Assembly (NCBI RefSeq): GCF_051131155.1
Contig: NZ_CP159508.1
Location: 2,418,001-2,482,000, forward strand
DNA from: Pseudanabaena minima
Lineage (GTDB): Bacteria > Cyanobacteriota > Cyanobacteriia > Pseudanabaenales > Pseudanabaenaceae
Direction of reading: 5' to 3'
Length of the DNA: 64,000 bases
Part shown: positions 51,860 to 60,974 of the stretch, piece after piece
Layout of the letters: each line of letters begins with the position of its first letter
How positions within the stretch are numbered: position 1 is the first letter of the stretch
Translations under genes and position numbers: made by a program
Notes under the pieces: model-generated
What the model was told of the DNA's origin: nothing
Database searches by the model: none
What the model saw: the letters and a program-made list of their open reading frames with translations, nothing else

Positions 51860-52000
51860 AGAGGTTATTCCTCATAGTGACTTAAAACACTTATTTTATA
51901 GATAGTTAAGAGCATTGCAAAACAAGGTTTTGGGGTTTTACTTAGCTTTGCGCTGTAATATAGAACACTGATCGCCCCAAAATATTAGTCCTAAGCCTGT

Positions 52001-54223
52001 ATGAGTTCAGCCAGTTTCCAGTCCCTATCAAACTTTATCTGGTCTGTTGCTGACCTGTTACGTGGTCCCTATCGTCCACCACAGTATGAACGGGTGATGT
52101 TGCCGATGACGGTGTTGCGGCGCTTTGATTCGGTGCTGGAGGCAAGTAAGCCGCAGGTATTGAAGAAATATGCTCAGCTTCAGGCAAGTGGCAAGATTAC
52201 CAATGTGGACTCAACATTGAATTTTATTGCTAAGGATAAAAATGGCGAATCCTTGGGTTTTCATAACCATAGTCCCCTTGATTTCCAGATTTTGAAGGGC
52301 GATCCAGATAATGTGGGGCGGCATTTGCAGGATTACATTAATGGATTTTCAGAGAATATTCGCAAGATATTCGATCGCTTTGAGTTTGACAAAGAGATCG
52401 AGAAAATGGAGGAGTCAAATCGTCTCTATTTAGTGGTTGCTAAGTTTGCGGAGATGGATTTGCATCCCGATCGCGTGGACAATATCACGATGGGGCTGGT
52501 GTTTGAGGATTTGATTCGGCGGTTTAATGAGGCGGCAAATGAGACGGCGGGGGATCACTTTACGCCCCGTGAGGTGATTCAGCTTATGGTGAATTTGTTG
52601 ATGGAGCCTGATGGCGATATCTTGACGGGCAGTAGTCCGATTGTGACGGTGTGCGATCCTGCTTGTGGCACGGGTGGGATGTTGGCGGAGGCGCAAAACT
52701 GGATTTTGGCGCATAACCAAAAGGCGATCGTGAAGGTGTTTGGACAAGATTACAATCCGCGATCGTTTGCAGTGGCGGCTTCGGATTTGTTGATTAAGGG
52801 GCATAAGGATAGTCGGATTGAATTTGGGAATACGTTGACTGCGCCGCCTTTTGCGGAAATTGAGGGTTTTGATTATTTGTTGGCTAATCCGCCTTTTGGG
52901 GTGGATTGGAAAGCGGAACAGAAGGAGATTAGTCGTTGGAAGGATTTCAATGGTTATGGTGGAAAGTTGCCACGGGTGAATGATGGGGCGTTGTTGTTTT
53001 TGATTTATATGTTGTCGAAGCGGCAGGAGTATTTGCCCTCAGAGGATCTGCAACAAAATAAGCGGGGGTCGCGGATTGCGATCGTGTTTAATGGTTCGCC
53101 ATTGTTTACGGGTGGTGCGGGTTCGGGTGAGAGTGATATTCGTCGTTGGATTATCGAAAATGATTGGCTGGAGGCGATCGTGGCTTTGCCTGAGCAGATG
53201 TTTTATAACACTGGCATTGGTACGTTTATTTGGGTGGTGACGAATCGCAAAACAGAGCAACGCAAGGGCAAAATCCAATTAATCGATAGTCGGGACAGAT
53301 GGCAACCGATGAAACGCAGTTTGGGGGATAAGCGCCGCTATTTGGATAGTGCGATTATTGAGACGCTGACTCGCGAGCATGGAGAGTTTAGGGATTGTGA
53401 GACTTCTAAGATTTTTGATAATGCGGATTTTGGCTATCGCAGGATTACGGTGGAGCGTCCGTTGCGGTTACGGTTTGAAGTTACGGATGAGGCGAAGGAT
53501 GTTTTCTTGAATGCTTTTCCTGAGCTTTACGATCCGATTGTTGAGATGGAACGGTCATTGGGCGATGAGCCTTATCTAGATTGGAATGAGGTTTGGGTAA
53601 AGGTGCAGCGTATTTTTAAGGATTGTGAGGTGGGTTGGACGGCTGGGGCTAAGGGTGCTAAGCAAAAGCAGTTTTTCCGTAGTTGTTTTACGGCTGTTGA
53701 TCCTGACGCTGCGCCTGTGATTGCGACGACGGGGGCAAAGGGTTTAGTGTCTGTGGCGGATTTTCCAAGTTATTCTCAGTCAGAGTTGGATCGGGTGTTT
53801 GGGGTGTTTAAGAGATCCCCCCTAGCCCCCCTTGTAAAGGGGGGGAAAGAGAAAGAATTACAGGGTTCGCTTGCTAAGGGAGAGAAAGGTCAAGTCCCCC
53901 TTAGCAAGGGGGATTTAGGGGGATCTTCCGTCACCTATGAACCCGATCCGAGTTTGCGGGACAATGAGAATGTGCCATTAAAGGAAGATATTGTGTCGTT
54001 CTTTTTGCGGGAGGTGCGTCCCTATGTGGGTGATGCTTGGATTAATGCTGATCGCAAGTTGTGCGATGAGCTTGACGGTGCGATCGGGAAGGTTGGCTAT
54101 GAGATTAATTTTAATCGCGAGTTTTTTAAGTATCAGGCTCCGAGGGATTTGAAGGTTATTGATGCGGAATTAGCAGAAGTTGAAAATAGAATTTTAGAGA
54201 TGCTAAAGGATGTCACAAAATGA
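52001..54223 (+). CDS. hsdM: Type I restriction-modification methyltransferase HsdM
   Basis: N6-adenine methyltransferase subunit. N-terminal HsdM_N helices (FIWSVADLLRGPYRPPQYER); SAM motif I DPACGTGGMLAEA (about 219) and motif IV NPPFGVDW (about 296). A long C-terminal region includes about 41 residues (RSPLAPLVKGGKEKELQGSL ... SKGDLGGS, about 604-645) translated from a GATCCCCC-type repeat. 740 residues, long for HsdM. Its stop overlaps the hsdS start by 4 bases (ATGA), so the two are coupled. Confidence 0.95.
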   Translation: MSSASFQSLSNFIWSVADLLRGPYRPPQYERVMLPMTVLRRFDSVLEASKPQVLKKYAQLQASGKITNVDSTLNFIAKDKNGESLGFHNHSPLDFQILKGDPDNVGRHLQDYINGFSENIRKIFDRFEFDKEIEKMEESNRLYLVVAKFAEMDLHPDRVDNITMGLVFEDLIRRFNEAANETAGDHFTPREVIQLMVNLLMEPDGDILTGSSPIVTVCDPACGTGGMLAEAQNWILAHNQKAIVKVFGQDYNPRSFAVAASDLLIKGHKDSRIEFGNTLTAPPFAEIEGFDYLLANPPFGVDWKAEQKEISRWKDFNGYGGKLPRVNDGALLFLIYMLSKRQEYLPSEDLQQNKRGSRIAIVFNGSPLFTGGAGSGESDIRRWIIENDWLEAIVALPEQMFYNTGIGTFIWVVTNRKTEQRKGKIQLIDSRDRWQPMKRSLGDKRRYLDSAIIETLTREHGEFRDCETSKIFDNADFGYRRITVERPLRLRFEVTDEAKDVFLNAFPELYDPIVEMERSLGDEPYLDWNEVWVKVQRIFKDCEVGWTAGAKGAKQKQFFRSCFTAVDPDAAPVIATTGAKGLVSVADFPSYSQSELDRVFGVFKRSPLAPLVKGGKEKELQGSLAKGEKGQVPLSKGDLGGSSVTYEPDPSLRDNENVPLKEDIVSFFLREVRPYVGDAWINADRKLCDELDGAIGKVGYEINFNREFFKYQAPRDLKVIDAELAEVENRILEMLKDVTK
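53813..53936. repeat. GATCCCCC-type repeat inside hsdM
   Basis: About 124 bp with inverted ends AGATCCCCCCTAGCCCCCCT and (complement) AGATCCCCCTAAATCCCCCT; read through in frame by hsdM. Same family as 37359-37433. Confidence 0.8.
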
Positions 54224-55518
54224 ATAATAATTATCATCTCTGTAATTTACCAAATTCGTGGGAATGGCGAAGAATTAAGTATGTATTGAAGTCTCTAGAA
54301 AGTGGAGGACGAGAAAATAGCAAAGAAGACAGTTTTGAAGGTCAGGCATTAAGCATAGGCGGAGAACATATTGGTTGGAAAGGCGAGTGGCTACTAACAG
54401 AAAACCCAAGGTTTGTATCCTTTGAATATTTTAATTCAATGAGATCTGGTCACATTCGTAACATGGATGTGTTACTTGTAAAAGATGGAGCCACAATCGG
54501 AAAAACTGCTATTGCAGATGAACTTCCCTACGAGAAAATAGCAGTAAATGAACATGTATTTATACTCAGGTTTGATAACTCTGTACTTCCCAGATTTGGG
54601 TTCTATGTTATTCAATCAAGAATGGCTCAAGAGCAGATATATCTTGAAGTTCGTGGTTCTGCTCAGCCTGGCTTAAATACAGAATTTCGGCATAAAGTTC
54701 AGTTTCCTCTACCACCGCTAGCCACTCAGTTAGTAATTACCAATTTCCTCGATCGCGAAACAACACAAATAGACAACCTCATCGCTGCCAAAGAGCAAAT
54801 GCTCACCCTGCTAGAAGAAAAACGCGAAGCCCTAATTAGCCACGCAGTCACACGCGGACTTGATCCTAATGTTGCTTTTAAGCGATCGGGACTAGACTGG
54901 CTAGGCGATATTCCACAACATTGGAATATTGAACGTGCTAAAGGTTTATTTCGAGAAGTAGATAATCGTACAACTACAGGCGAAGAAGAATTACTTTCAC
55001 TCCGTATGCATGTAGGACTCGTTCCTCATCATGATGTTTCTGACAAAATCTTAGAGCCTAAAGATGTTATTGGGTTTAAAAAGGTTGAAACGGGACAATT
55101 GGTAATTAATCGAATGCGGGCTTCAATGGGATTAATTGCAATCTCGCCTCAAAATGGCTTAGTAAGTCCTGATTATGCAGTTTTTGACATTGTTAAACTA
55201 ATTCATATTCCTTATTTTTTAGCATTGTTCAATACTTCTCTGGTGGGAGCTTTATTTCGTTCTTCATCTAAAGGCTTAGGTACTGGATCATCAGGATTTC
55301 TAAGATTATATTCTGAAAGTTTCCTTTCAATACATTTTCCTGTTCCCTCTCTAGAAGAGCAAAAAGAAATTACAAACTTCCTTGACCAAGAGCAACAAAA
55401 GACTGGAGAACTTGAAAATGCTCTTACTGATTCGATCGCTCTTCTCAAAGAACGCCGCTCCGCCCTAATCACCGCCGCCGTCACAGGACAAATCGCACTG
55501 GAGGAAATGACATCATGA
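54220..55518 (+). CDS. hsdS: Type I R-M specificity subunit HsdS
   Basis: 432 residues with two target-recognition domains (residues about 1-170 and 220-385). Each is followed by a conserved helical spacer: FLDRETTQIDNLIAAKEQML ... EKREALISHAVTRGL and FLDQEQQKTGELENALTDSI ... ERRSALITAAVTGQI. The two TRDs recognise the two halves of a bipartite DNA site. ATGA overlap with hsdM. A 32-bp copy of its 3' end lies 287 bp downstream. Confidence 0.94.
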   Translation: MNNNYHLCNLPNSWEWRRIKYVLKSLESGGRENSKEDSFEGQALSIGGEHIGWKGEWLLTENPRFVSFEYFNSMRSGHIRNMDVLLVKDGATIGKTAIADELPYEKIAVNEHVFILRFDNSVLPRFGFYVIQSRMAQEQIYLEVRGSAQPGLNTEFRHKVQFPLPPLATQLVITNFLDRETTQIDNLIAAKEQMLTLLEEKREALISHAVTRGLDPNVAFKRSGLDWLGDIPQHWNIERAKGLFREVDNRTTTGEEELLSLRMHVGLVPHHDVSDKILEPKDVIGFKKVETGQLVINRMRASMGLIAISPQNGLVSPDYAVFDIVKLIHIPYFLALFNTSLVGALFRSSSKGLGTGSSGFLRLYSESFLSIHFPVPSLEEQKEITNFLDQEQQKTGELENALTDSIALLKERRSALITAAVTGQIALEEMTS

Positions 55519-55566
55519 TTCCAGAATCAACAACAATTTTATTCACGTTCCCAATGATTTACAGCG

Positions 55567-55746
55567 TAGGGGCTTAGCATTTGCGCCACAATTTTAAACC
55601 TCATCACAGAAACCCCGATGCAAATGCTAAGCCCTCTGTGCTTTTACCGACAATTTGTCCCTGCGTTGTGAGGTTTTGGGCAGAGCATTCCCAAAAGAAG
55701 ATTATCTAAAAACTTATAGATTGTGGTGGGAATGCTTTGCCCCTAC
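55567..55746. mobile_element. MITE-like element, GTAGGGGC termini
   Basis: Left end GTAGGGGCTTAGCATTTGC and complement of the right end GTAGGGGCAAAGCATTCCC; 180 bp, no frame. Internal GATGCAAATGCTAAGCCC repeats the left end in inverse. Related in its ends to the GTAGGGGC segments elsewhere. Confidence 0.6.
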
Positions 55747-55779
55747 AATTCTTGACTATGGGCTAAATCTTGATGCTCA

Positions 55780-55811
55780 GCCCTAATCACCGCCGCCGCC
55801 ACAGAACAAAT
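55780..55811 (+). repeat. Partial duplication of hsdS 3' end
   Basis: Matches 55462-55493 (within the last 20 codons of hsdS) at 30 of 32 bases, keeping the frame SALITAA.T.QI. Either the stub of a second specificity gene or a duplication created when the element at 55567 inserted. Confidence 0.7.
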
Positions 55812-55828
55812 TGGGTTAATGCTCAAAC

Positions 55829-56953
55829 CTAGTTAAATAAACGTAAATATTCATCAAATACATACATTTTCCCCCTTTTACCGCCAGTTACTTCTTTAAG
55901 GATTGCAAACCTTTCTAAATCAGCAATTAACTTGTAAGCAGAGGATGGTGATAAGGAAGTTAATTCCCAAATTTCCGAAGCATTGATGACAGGTCTTTGA
56001 TATAGGTAATTCAATACTATTTGAGCATTGGCACTGCGACTGCGTAGGGTTTGAATTTTTTGATCGACTTGCTTTTGTAACTTTAAGATATTGTCAAAAG
56101 TCGTAACGCTATTTTTAGCTGTTTCGATCACACCAACCAAAAAAAATTTGAACCATTGCGATAAATCATTGTGTTCTCTAACGCGCATCAAATTATCGTA
56201 GTAAAGCGATCGGTTCCGTTCAAAAAAATCCGACAAGTACAATATCGGTTTTTTGAGAATACCTTGGCTAACTAAGTACAAAGTAATCATCAATCTACCG
56301 ACTCGACCATTTCCGTCTAAAAATGGGTGAATTGTCTCAAATTGGTAATGGACTAAGGCAATTTTCAGTAATTCAGGGAAATATTGCTCTTGATTATGGA
56401 CAAAGAGTTCCAGATCGCTCATTAACTCGTCTATGGAGGTATGCACTGGTGGCACAAATCGAGCATCGTCAATGCTGGCTCCGCCGATCCAGTTTTGGCT
56501 TTTTCTAAATTCCCCTGGTTGTTTGTGTTTGCCTCTAACACCTCGGAGCAATACTTGATGGGTTTCTCGGATTAGTCGCGATGAGAAGGGCAAGTCATGC
56601 AATTGGGCGATCGCTTGGTTCATTGCTTGCACATAGTTTTGGACTTCTTCCCAGTCGTTTCTTTTGTCGAGTGGTACATCTTCAATATTGAGCAGAGCTT
56701 CTTCGATGTTGGTTTGTGTGCCTTCGATTTTGCTAGACTGGGTAGCCTCTTTGAGGACGTGCATACTAATAAACAGGTCAACATTGGGGATGTACTCAGA
56801 GTACATATCCAGCCTACCGATTTCTCGATTAGCTTGCTCTAGTAGCTTCTGAATTTCCATGTTTTCCAGTGTCCAGAGCCGATTAATCGGGTTGGGCTGA
56901 AAGCTTTTGTAATAGCCTTGTTGTATGTATGTACCAGCTTTAAAATTTTTCAC
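55829..56953 (-). CDS. fic: Fic-family AMP-transferase
   Basis: 374 residues. The Fic core motif HPFLDGNGRVGR (209-220) is complete, so catalytically competent for AMPylation or similar nucleotide transfer. An N-terminal inhibitory helix SSKIEGT (73-79) carries the (S/T)xxxE(G/N) autoinhibition motif of class II Fic. The C-terminus is a winged helix (VINASEIWELTSLSPSSAYK). It is on the opposite strand to hsdM/S/R, between hsdS and higA. The target protein is unknown. Confidence 0.92.
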   Translation of the reverse strand: MKNFKAGTYIQQGYYKSFQPNPINRLWTLENMEIQKLLEQANREIGRLDMYSEYIPNVDLFISMHVLKEATQSSKIEGTQTNIEEALLNIEDVPLDKRNDWEEVQNYVQAMNQAIAQLHDLPFSSRLIRETHQVLLRGVRGKHKQPGEFRKSQNWIGGASIDDARFVPPVHTSIDELMSDLELFVHNQEQYFPELLKIALVHYQFETIHPFLDGNGRVGRLMITLYLVSQGILKKPILYLSDFFERNRSLYYDNLMRVREHNDLSQWFKFFLVGVIETAKNSVTTFDNILKLQKQVDQKIQTLRSRSANAQIVLNYLYQRPVINASEIWELTSLSPSSAYKLIADLERFAILKEVTGGKRGKMYVFDEYLRLFN

Positions 56954-57097
56954 GATTTCAAAAAACTACAATAGCCACGTTGCTTATTTTAGATTTTAGC
57001 AAAAAACTAAAATAGTGTCTTTCCTTATTCTAGATTTTGCTAAATTTTGACATCCTCACCCTTGTAGTCAGCTTCGTAATTTGCTAAGATCTCATAT

Positions 57098-57217
57098 ATG
57101 CACATCATTACGCGATCGCGCCTTATTGACTTTTGGGCAAAGCATCAACGCTCTTACAAATATTTCCACCACGACCAATCAAATCAGAAAAAGACTTACT
57201 TGCAGTCCAAGAGATGA
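57098..57217 (+). pseudogene. HigB toxin remnant
   Basis: MHIITRSRLIDFWAKHQRS is the start of HigB-type (RelE-fold) mRNA interferases; after about 17 codons the frame leaves the family and runs to TGA at 57215-57217, overlapping higA in another frame. The rest of the toxin is missing, so an internal deletion joined the front of higB to higA. Confidence 0.65.
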
Positions 57218-57519
57218 TCGATCGCATAGTCGATGCTGATGAAATAACACCAGAACAACAAGACTACATAAATATTCTGGGTATGCTGATTTATGAATAT
57301 GAAGAAAAGTATGTATCCATTCCCGATTTAAGCGGTGTTGAGTTACTCAAGGCACTAATCCATGAGTTTAACCTTCAACAAAAAGACCTAGTTCCTATTT
57401 TTAAAACAGAATCCATTGTGTCAGCAATCCTTAATGGAAAGCGTAAATTCACAGTAGAACATATCGAAAAACTAGCTAACTTTTTTAACCTCTCCCCTTC
57501 AGTATTTTTTAAGGGATAA
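57133..57519 (+). CDS. higA: HigA-type antitoxin, 5' end altered
   Basis: FPPRPIKSEKDLLAVQEMID, ITPEQQDYINILGMLIYEYE and a C-terminal helix-turn-helix (HEFNLQQKDLVPIFKTESIV, ILNGKRKFTVEHIEKLANFF) are typical of HigA. The usual N-terminus is gone: the frame begins at TTG (57133) inside the higB remnant, and no good ATG lies nearby, so expression may depend on the higB start region or be lost. The DNA-binding part is intact and could still act as a repressor. Confidence 0.75.
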   Translation: MGKASTLLQIFPPRPIKSEKDLLAVQEMIDRIVDADEITPEQQDYINILGMLIYEYEEKYVSIPDLSGVELLKALIHEFNLQQKDLVPIFKTESIVSAILNGKRKFTVEHIEKLANFFNLSPSVFFKG

Positions 57520-57521
57520 TT

Positions 57522-57860
57522 ATGGATAAGATAAATTTGTATCGTCAATTAATCCAAGAATCACTCATCAAAAGGGCAAAATTACGCTCAATCAGCGATC
57601 CAGTTCAAAGCCAATTAGCATTTGATCGCGAAGGCGATCACTATCAACTCATCAATTTAGGCTGGAAAAATAACAACACCCGCATCTATGGCTGCGCGAT
57701 CCATGTTGACATTATTGGTGACAAAATATGGGTACAACATGACGGAACTGAAGATGCGATCGCTGATGAGCTTGTAGCTAAGGGAGTACCCAGTAAAGAT
57801 ATTGTGCTTGCCTACCATTCTCCATACGTCCGCCAATACACAGAATTCGCCGTAGGATAA
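57522..57860 (+). CDS. xisI: XisI (fdxN-element excision controlling protein)
   Basis: 112 residues: MDKINLYRQLIQESLIKRAK start and the IHVDIIGDKIWVQHDGTE ... VLAYHSPYVRQYTEFAVG end define XisI. In heterocystous cyanobacteria XisH and XisI control excision of the fdxN element; elsewhere they are a widespread pair that looks like a toxin-antitoxin or nuclease-inhibitor module. No xisH is next to it; it sits 2 bases after higA and 15 bases before hsdR. Confidence 0.88.
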   Translation: MDKINLYRQLIQESLIKRAKLRSISDPVQSQLAFDREGDHYQLINLGWKNNNTRIYGCAIHVDIIGDKIWVQHDGTEDAIADELVAKGVPSKDIVLAYHSPYVRQYTEFAVG

Positions 57861-57875
57861 CAGCCTCAAAATGCC

Positions 57876-60800
57876 ATGAATAGAACCTCTGAACAAGCCT
57901 TTGAAAATGCGATCGCCGATGTTCTATTAGCATCTGGATATCATCGTCATTTCTCACAAGAATTTGACCGCGAAAATGCCATTTTCCCAAATGAGGTACT
58001 CGCCTTTATCCAATTTACCCAACCCAAAGTCTGGGAGAAATTAGAGATTGCTCATGGTGACAAAACAGGCGATCGCATTATCACCGCCCTATGTAAATGG
58101 ATGGACACCAATGGCTCCCTCAGCACCCTACGGCATGGCTTCAAATGCTATGGCAAAACCCTCCGCATTGCCTTTTTTAAGCCAGCCCACGGACTCAACC
58201 CAGAGCTAGAAGCCCGTTACGCTGCCAACATTTTAGGATTCACCCGACAACTTTATTTCAGTCCCAAAAATCAACAATCCCTTGATGTTACTCTCAGTGT
58301 CAACGGCATACCATTAATTACCCTAGAACTCAAAAACCCCCTTAGCAATCAAACCGTAGCCGATGCGATCGCCCAATATCGTAGCGATCGCGATCCACGC
58401 GAAAAGATATTTGATTTCAAAAAGCGCACCTTAGTCCATTTTGCTGTCGATACCGAAGAAGTCCACATGACCACTCGACTAGCAGGAACTTCTACCTATT
58501 TTTTGCCATTTAATCAAGGCAGAGACGGCGGTACTGGCAACCCAGCCGATCCACAGGGTCGGAACTACCGCACCGCTTACCTATGGGAAGAAGTCCTCCA
58601 ACCCGATAGCTTGCTAGATTTGCTCTCCCGTTTTCTCCACCTCCAAGAAGAAGAAAAACTCACCGATGAAGGCAAAAAGGTCAAAAAAGAAACGATGATC
58701 TTTCCTCGCTATCATCAACTAAAAGCCGTGCGCGATCTCGTTAACGCCGCCGCGATCGAAGGTACAGGACATAACTATCTAATCGAACATTCCGCAGGCA
58801 GTGGCAAAAGTAACACCATTAGTTGGTTAGCCCATCGCCTCTCATCGCTCCATGATGCTCATGATCAGCGCGTCTTTGATAGCGTCATTGTCGTCACTGA
58901 TAGATTAGTTCTCGATCAACAATTACAAAACACCATCTACCAATTCGATCACCGCCAAGGTGTAGTCCAGAAAATCGAAGAAGATTCGCGCCAACTAGCT
59001 GAAGCCCTAGAAAATGCCGTTCCCATTATCATCACCACCCTTCAGAAATTTCCTTTCGTGGCTCAACAACTAGCCAAGATGTCAGAAGCGCGAGGTGAAG
59101 CAACTAAAAGCCGATTACCTACGCGCAAATGTGCCGTCATTATTGATGAAGCGCACAGTTCCCAATCTGGAGAAACCGCTACCAAATTGAAAGAGGTACT
59201 CGGCGGCGAAGAATTACACCAAAAAGCCCAAGAACTTGCCGCAGAAGAAGGCGAATCAGACTTAGAGGCTCTGTATCGCAGCATGGTCAAGCGTGGCAAT
59301 CAGCCCAATATTAGCTTTTTTGCTTTTACTGCTACACCCAAACATAAAACCCTAAAAATTTTTGGTCGCGATGGCGAACCCTTTAGCAAATACACCATGC
59401 GTCAGGCGATCGAAGAGGGCTTTATTCTTGATGTCCTCAAAAACTACATTACCTACAAAACCTACTATCGACTACTAAAAGCCTGTGAAGACGATCCAAA
59501 TGTTGAGCGCAAAAAAGCCGCTAAAGCCCTAAGTCGTTATATGCGCCTTCATCCCCATAATATTTCTCAAAAAACGGAAATTATGGTGGAGCATTTTCAA
59601 ACTTCCAGCCGCCATAAAATTGGTGGTCGAGCTAAAGCAATGGTAGTTACAGGCTCACGTTTAGAAGCAGTTCGCTATAAACAAGCCTTCGATAAATTAA
59701 TCAAAGAAAAAGGCTATGACATCAAAAGCTTAGTTGCCTTCTCTGGAACCGTAGTTGACGACAAAATTCCCGAAAAGACCTATACCGAGCCAGAAATGAA
59801 TGGCGGTATTCGAGAGAAAGATTTACCCGAAGAATTTGCCACTAGAGACTATCAAGTGCTGCTGGTTGCTGATAAATATCAAACTGGCTTCGATCAACCT
59901 TTGCTACACACAATGTATGTGGATAAGAAACTTGGAGGTATACAGGCTGTCCAAACCCTATCCCGACTCAATCGCACTCATCCTCTCAAAAAAGAAACTT
60001 TTATTCTCGATTTTGTCAACGATCCTGAAGAAATTCAAAAAGCATTTAAAGTCTATTTTGATGGCGCGACTATGGGTGAAGAGGTCGATCCCGATCGCCT
60101 TTATCAAATTCAAAATGAACTAAATGAAGCAGCAATTTATTTAGTCCCAGAGATTGACCAGTTCTGTGAAATATTTTTTGCACCCAAAAAACTTCAAAGC
60201 CAAGCCGATCACAAAATCATGAATGCCGCGATCGACAAAGCTGTTAGTCGCTTTCAGGATTGGCTCAAAAATCAAGAGGACGAAGCTGAGTTATGGCGCG
60301 GTAAAGTACAGGCTTTTTGCAACCTTTACGCATTCCTAAGTCAAGTAATTCCCTACCAAGACAGTGACTTAGAAAAGCTATACACCTATCTCAAGCATGT
60401 AGCTCTGAAATTACCAAAAAGAACATCAAGTTCAGGCTATCAGTTTGACGATGAAGTTCAACTCGCCTACTATCGCCTACAAAAGATTAGCGAAGGCTCC
60501 ATCAGCCTCCAGGTCGGCTATGCAGCAAAACTTGATGGACCAAAAGAAGTTGGCAGTGGCAAAGTTAGAGAAAGTGATGTTCCCCTCTCCCGTCTCATCG
60601 ATCTAATTAATGAAAGATTTGGAGAAGAGCTAAATGAAGCCGATCAGTTATTTTTTGACCAAATTACTGAAGTTGCCGCCCAAGTCGAGGCGATCGCCCA
60701 AGCCGCCCAAGCTAATCCCATCGATAAATTTCAACTTGTTTTTAGCCAAGTACTAGAGTCACTCTTTATCGAGCGCATGGAACTAAATGAAGACCTTTTT

Positions 60801-60935
60801 GCCCGTTACATGAATGACCCTGAATTCAAAGAATTAGTATCTCAATGGTTAGGACAACAAGTCTATTCGCGCATCCCAAAAACTATTTCTTATCCGATCA
60901 AGAAAAAAATCAGGAAGCCTAGTGTTGGAGGTTAA
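57876..60935 (+). CDS. hsdR: Type I restriction endonuclease HsdR
   Basis: 1019 residues. An N-terminal PD-(D/E)XK nuclease region with PLITLELKNPLSNQTVADAI (about 145-165); a superfamily 2 motor with Walker A HSAGSGKSN (about 303-312), DEAH box VIIDEAHSSQSGE (about 422), FFAFTATPKHKTLKIFG and a C-terminal helicase lobe (LLVADKYQTGFDQPLLHTMY, QTLSRLNRTHP); a helical C-terminus that docks on the methyltransferase. Intact. ATG at 57876, 15 bases after xisI, with CTCAAAATGCC upstream and no obvious own promoter. Confidence 0.95.
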   Translation: MNRTSEQAFENAIADVLLASGYHRHFSQEFDRENAIFPNEVLAFIQFTQPKVWEKLEIAHGDKTGDRIITALCKWMDTNGSLSTLRHGFKCYGKTLRIAFFKPAHGLNPELEARYAANILGFTRQLYFSPKNQQSLDVTLSVNGIPLITLELKNPLSNQTVADAIAQYRSDRDPREKIFDFKKRTLVHFAVDTEEVHMTTRLAGTSTYFLPFNQGRDGGTGNPADPQGRNYRTAYLWEEVLQPDSLLDLLSRFLHLQEEEKLTDEGKKVKKETMIFPRYHQLKAVRDLVNAAAIEGTGHNYLIEHSAGSGKSNTISWLAHRLSSLHDAHDQRVFDSVIVVTDRLVLDQQLQNTIYQFDHRQGVVQKIEEDSRQLAEALENAVPIIITTLQKFPFVAQQLAKMSEARGEATKSRLPTRKCAVIIDEAHSSQSGETATKLKEVLGGEELHQKAQELAAEEGESDLEALYRSMVKRGNQPNISFFAFTATPKHKTLKIFGRDGEPFSKYTMRQAIEEGFILDVLKNYITYKTYYRLLKACEDDPNVERKKAAKALSRYMRLHPHNISQKTEIMVEHFQTSSRHKIGGRAKAMVVTGSRLEAVRYKQAFDKLIKEKGYDIKSLVAFSGTVVDDKIPEKTYTEPEMNGGIREKDLPEEFATRDYQVLLVADKYQTGFDQPLLHTMYVDKKLGGIQAVQTLSRLNRTHPLKKETFILDFVNDPEEIQKAFKVYFDGATMGEEVDPDRLYQIQNELNEAAIYLVPEIDQFCEIFFAPKKLQSQADHKIMNAAIDKAVSRFQDWLKNQEDEAELWRGKVQAFCNLYAFLSQVIPYQDSDLEKLYTYLKHVALKLPKRTSSSGYQFDDEVQLAYYRLQKISEGSISLQVGYAAKLDGPKEVGSGKVRESDVPLSRLIDLINERFGEELNEADQLFFDQITEVAAQVEAIAQAAQANPIDKFQLVFSQVLESLFIERMELNEDLFARYMNDPEFKELVSQWLGQQVYSRIPKTISYPIKKKIRKPSVGG

Positions 60936-60974
60936 CCTACAGCGCTTTGCACTCAAACACTTTTAACCTAATAA

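Larger units (their letters stand above)
55519..55828. other. 310-bp gap after hsdS: repeat plus hsdS fragment
   Basis: Contains a 180-bp element (55567-55746) and a duplicated end of hsdS (55780-55811). No gene. This gap breaks the usual hsdS-hsdR adjacency together with fic, higA and xisI. Confidence 0.65.

Noticed and set aside
53813..53936. Intein or TRD-like domain in HsdM
   Set aside because: The insert is only about 41 residues, has no intein splice motifs, and its DNA is a palindromic repeat found elsewhere.
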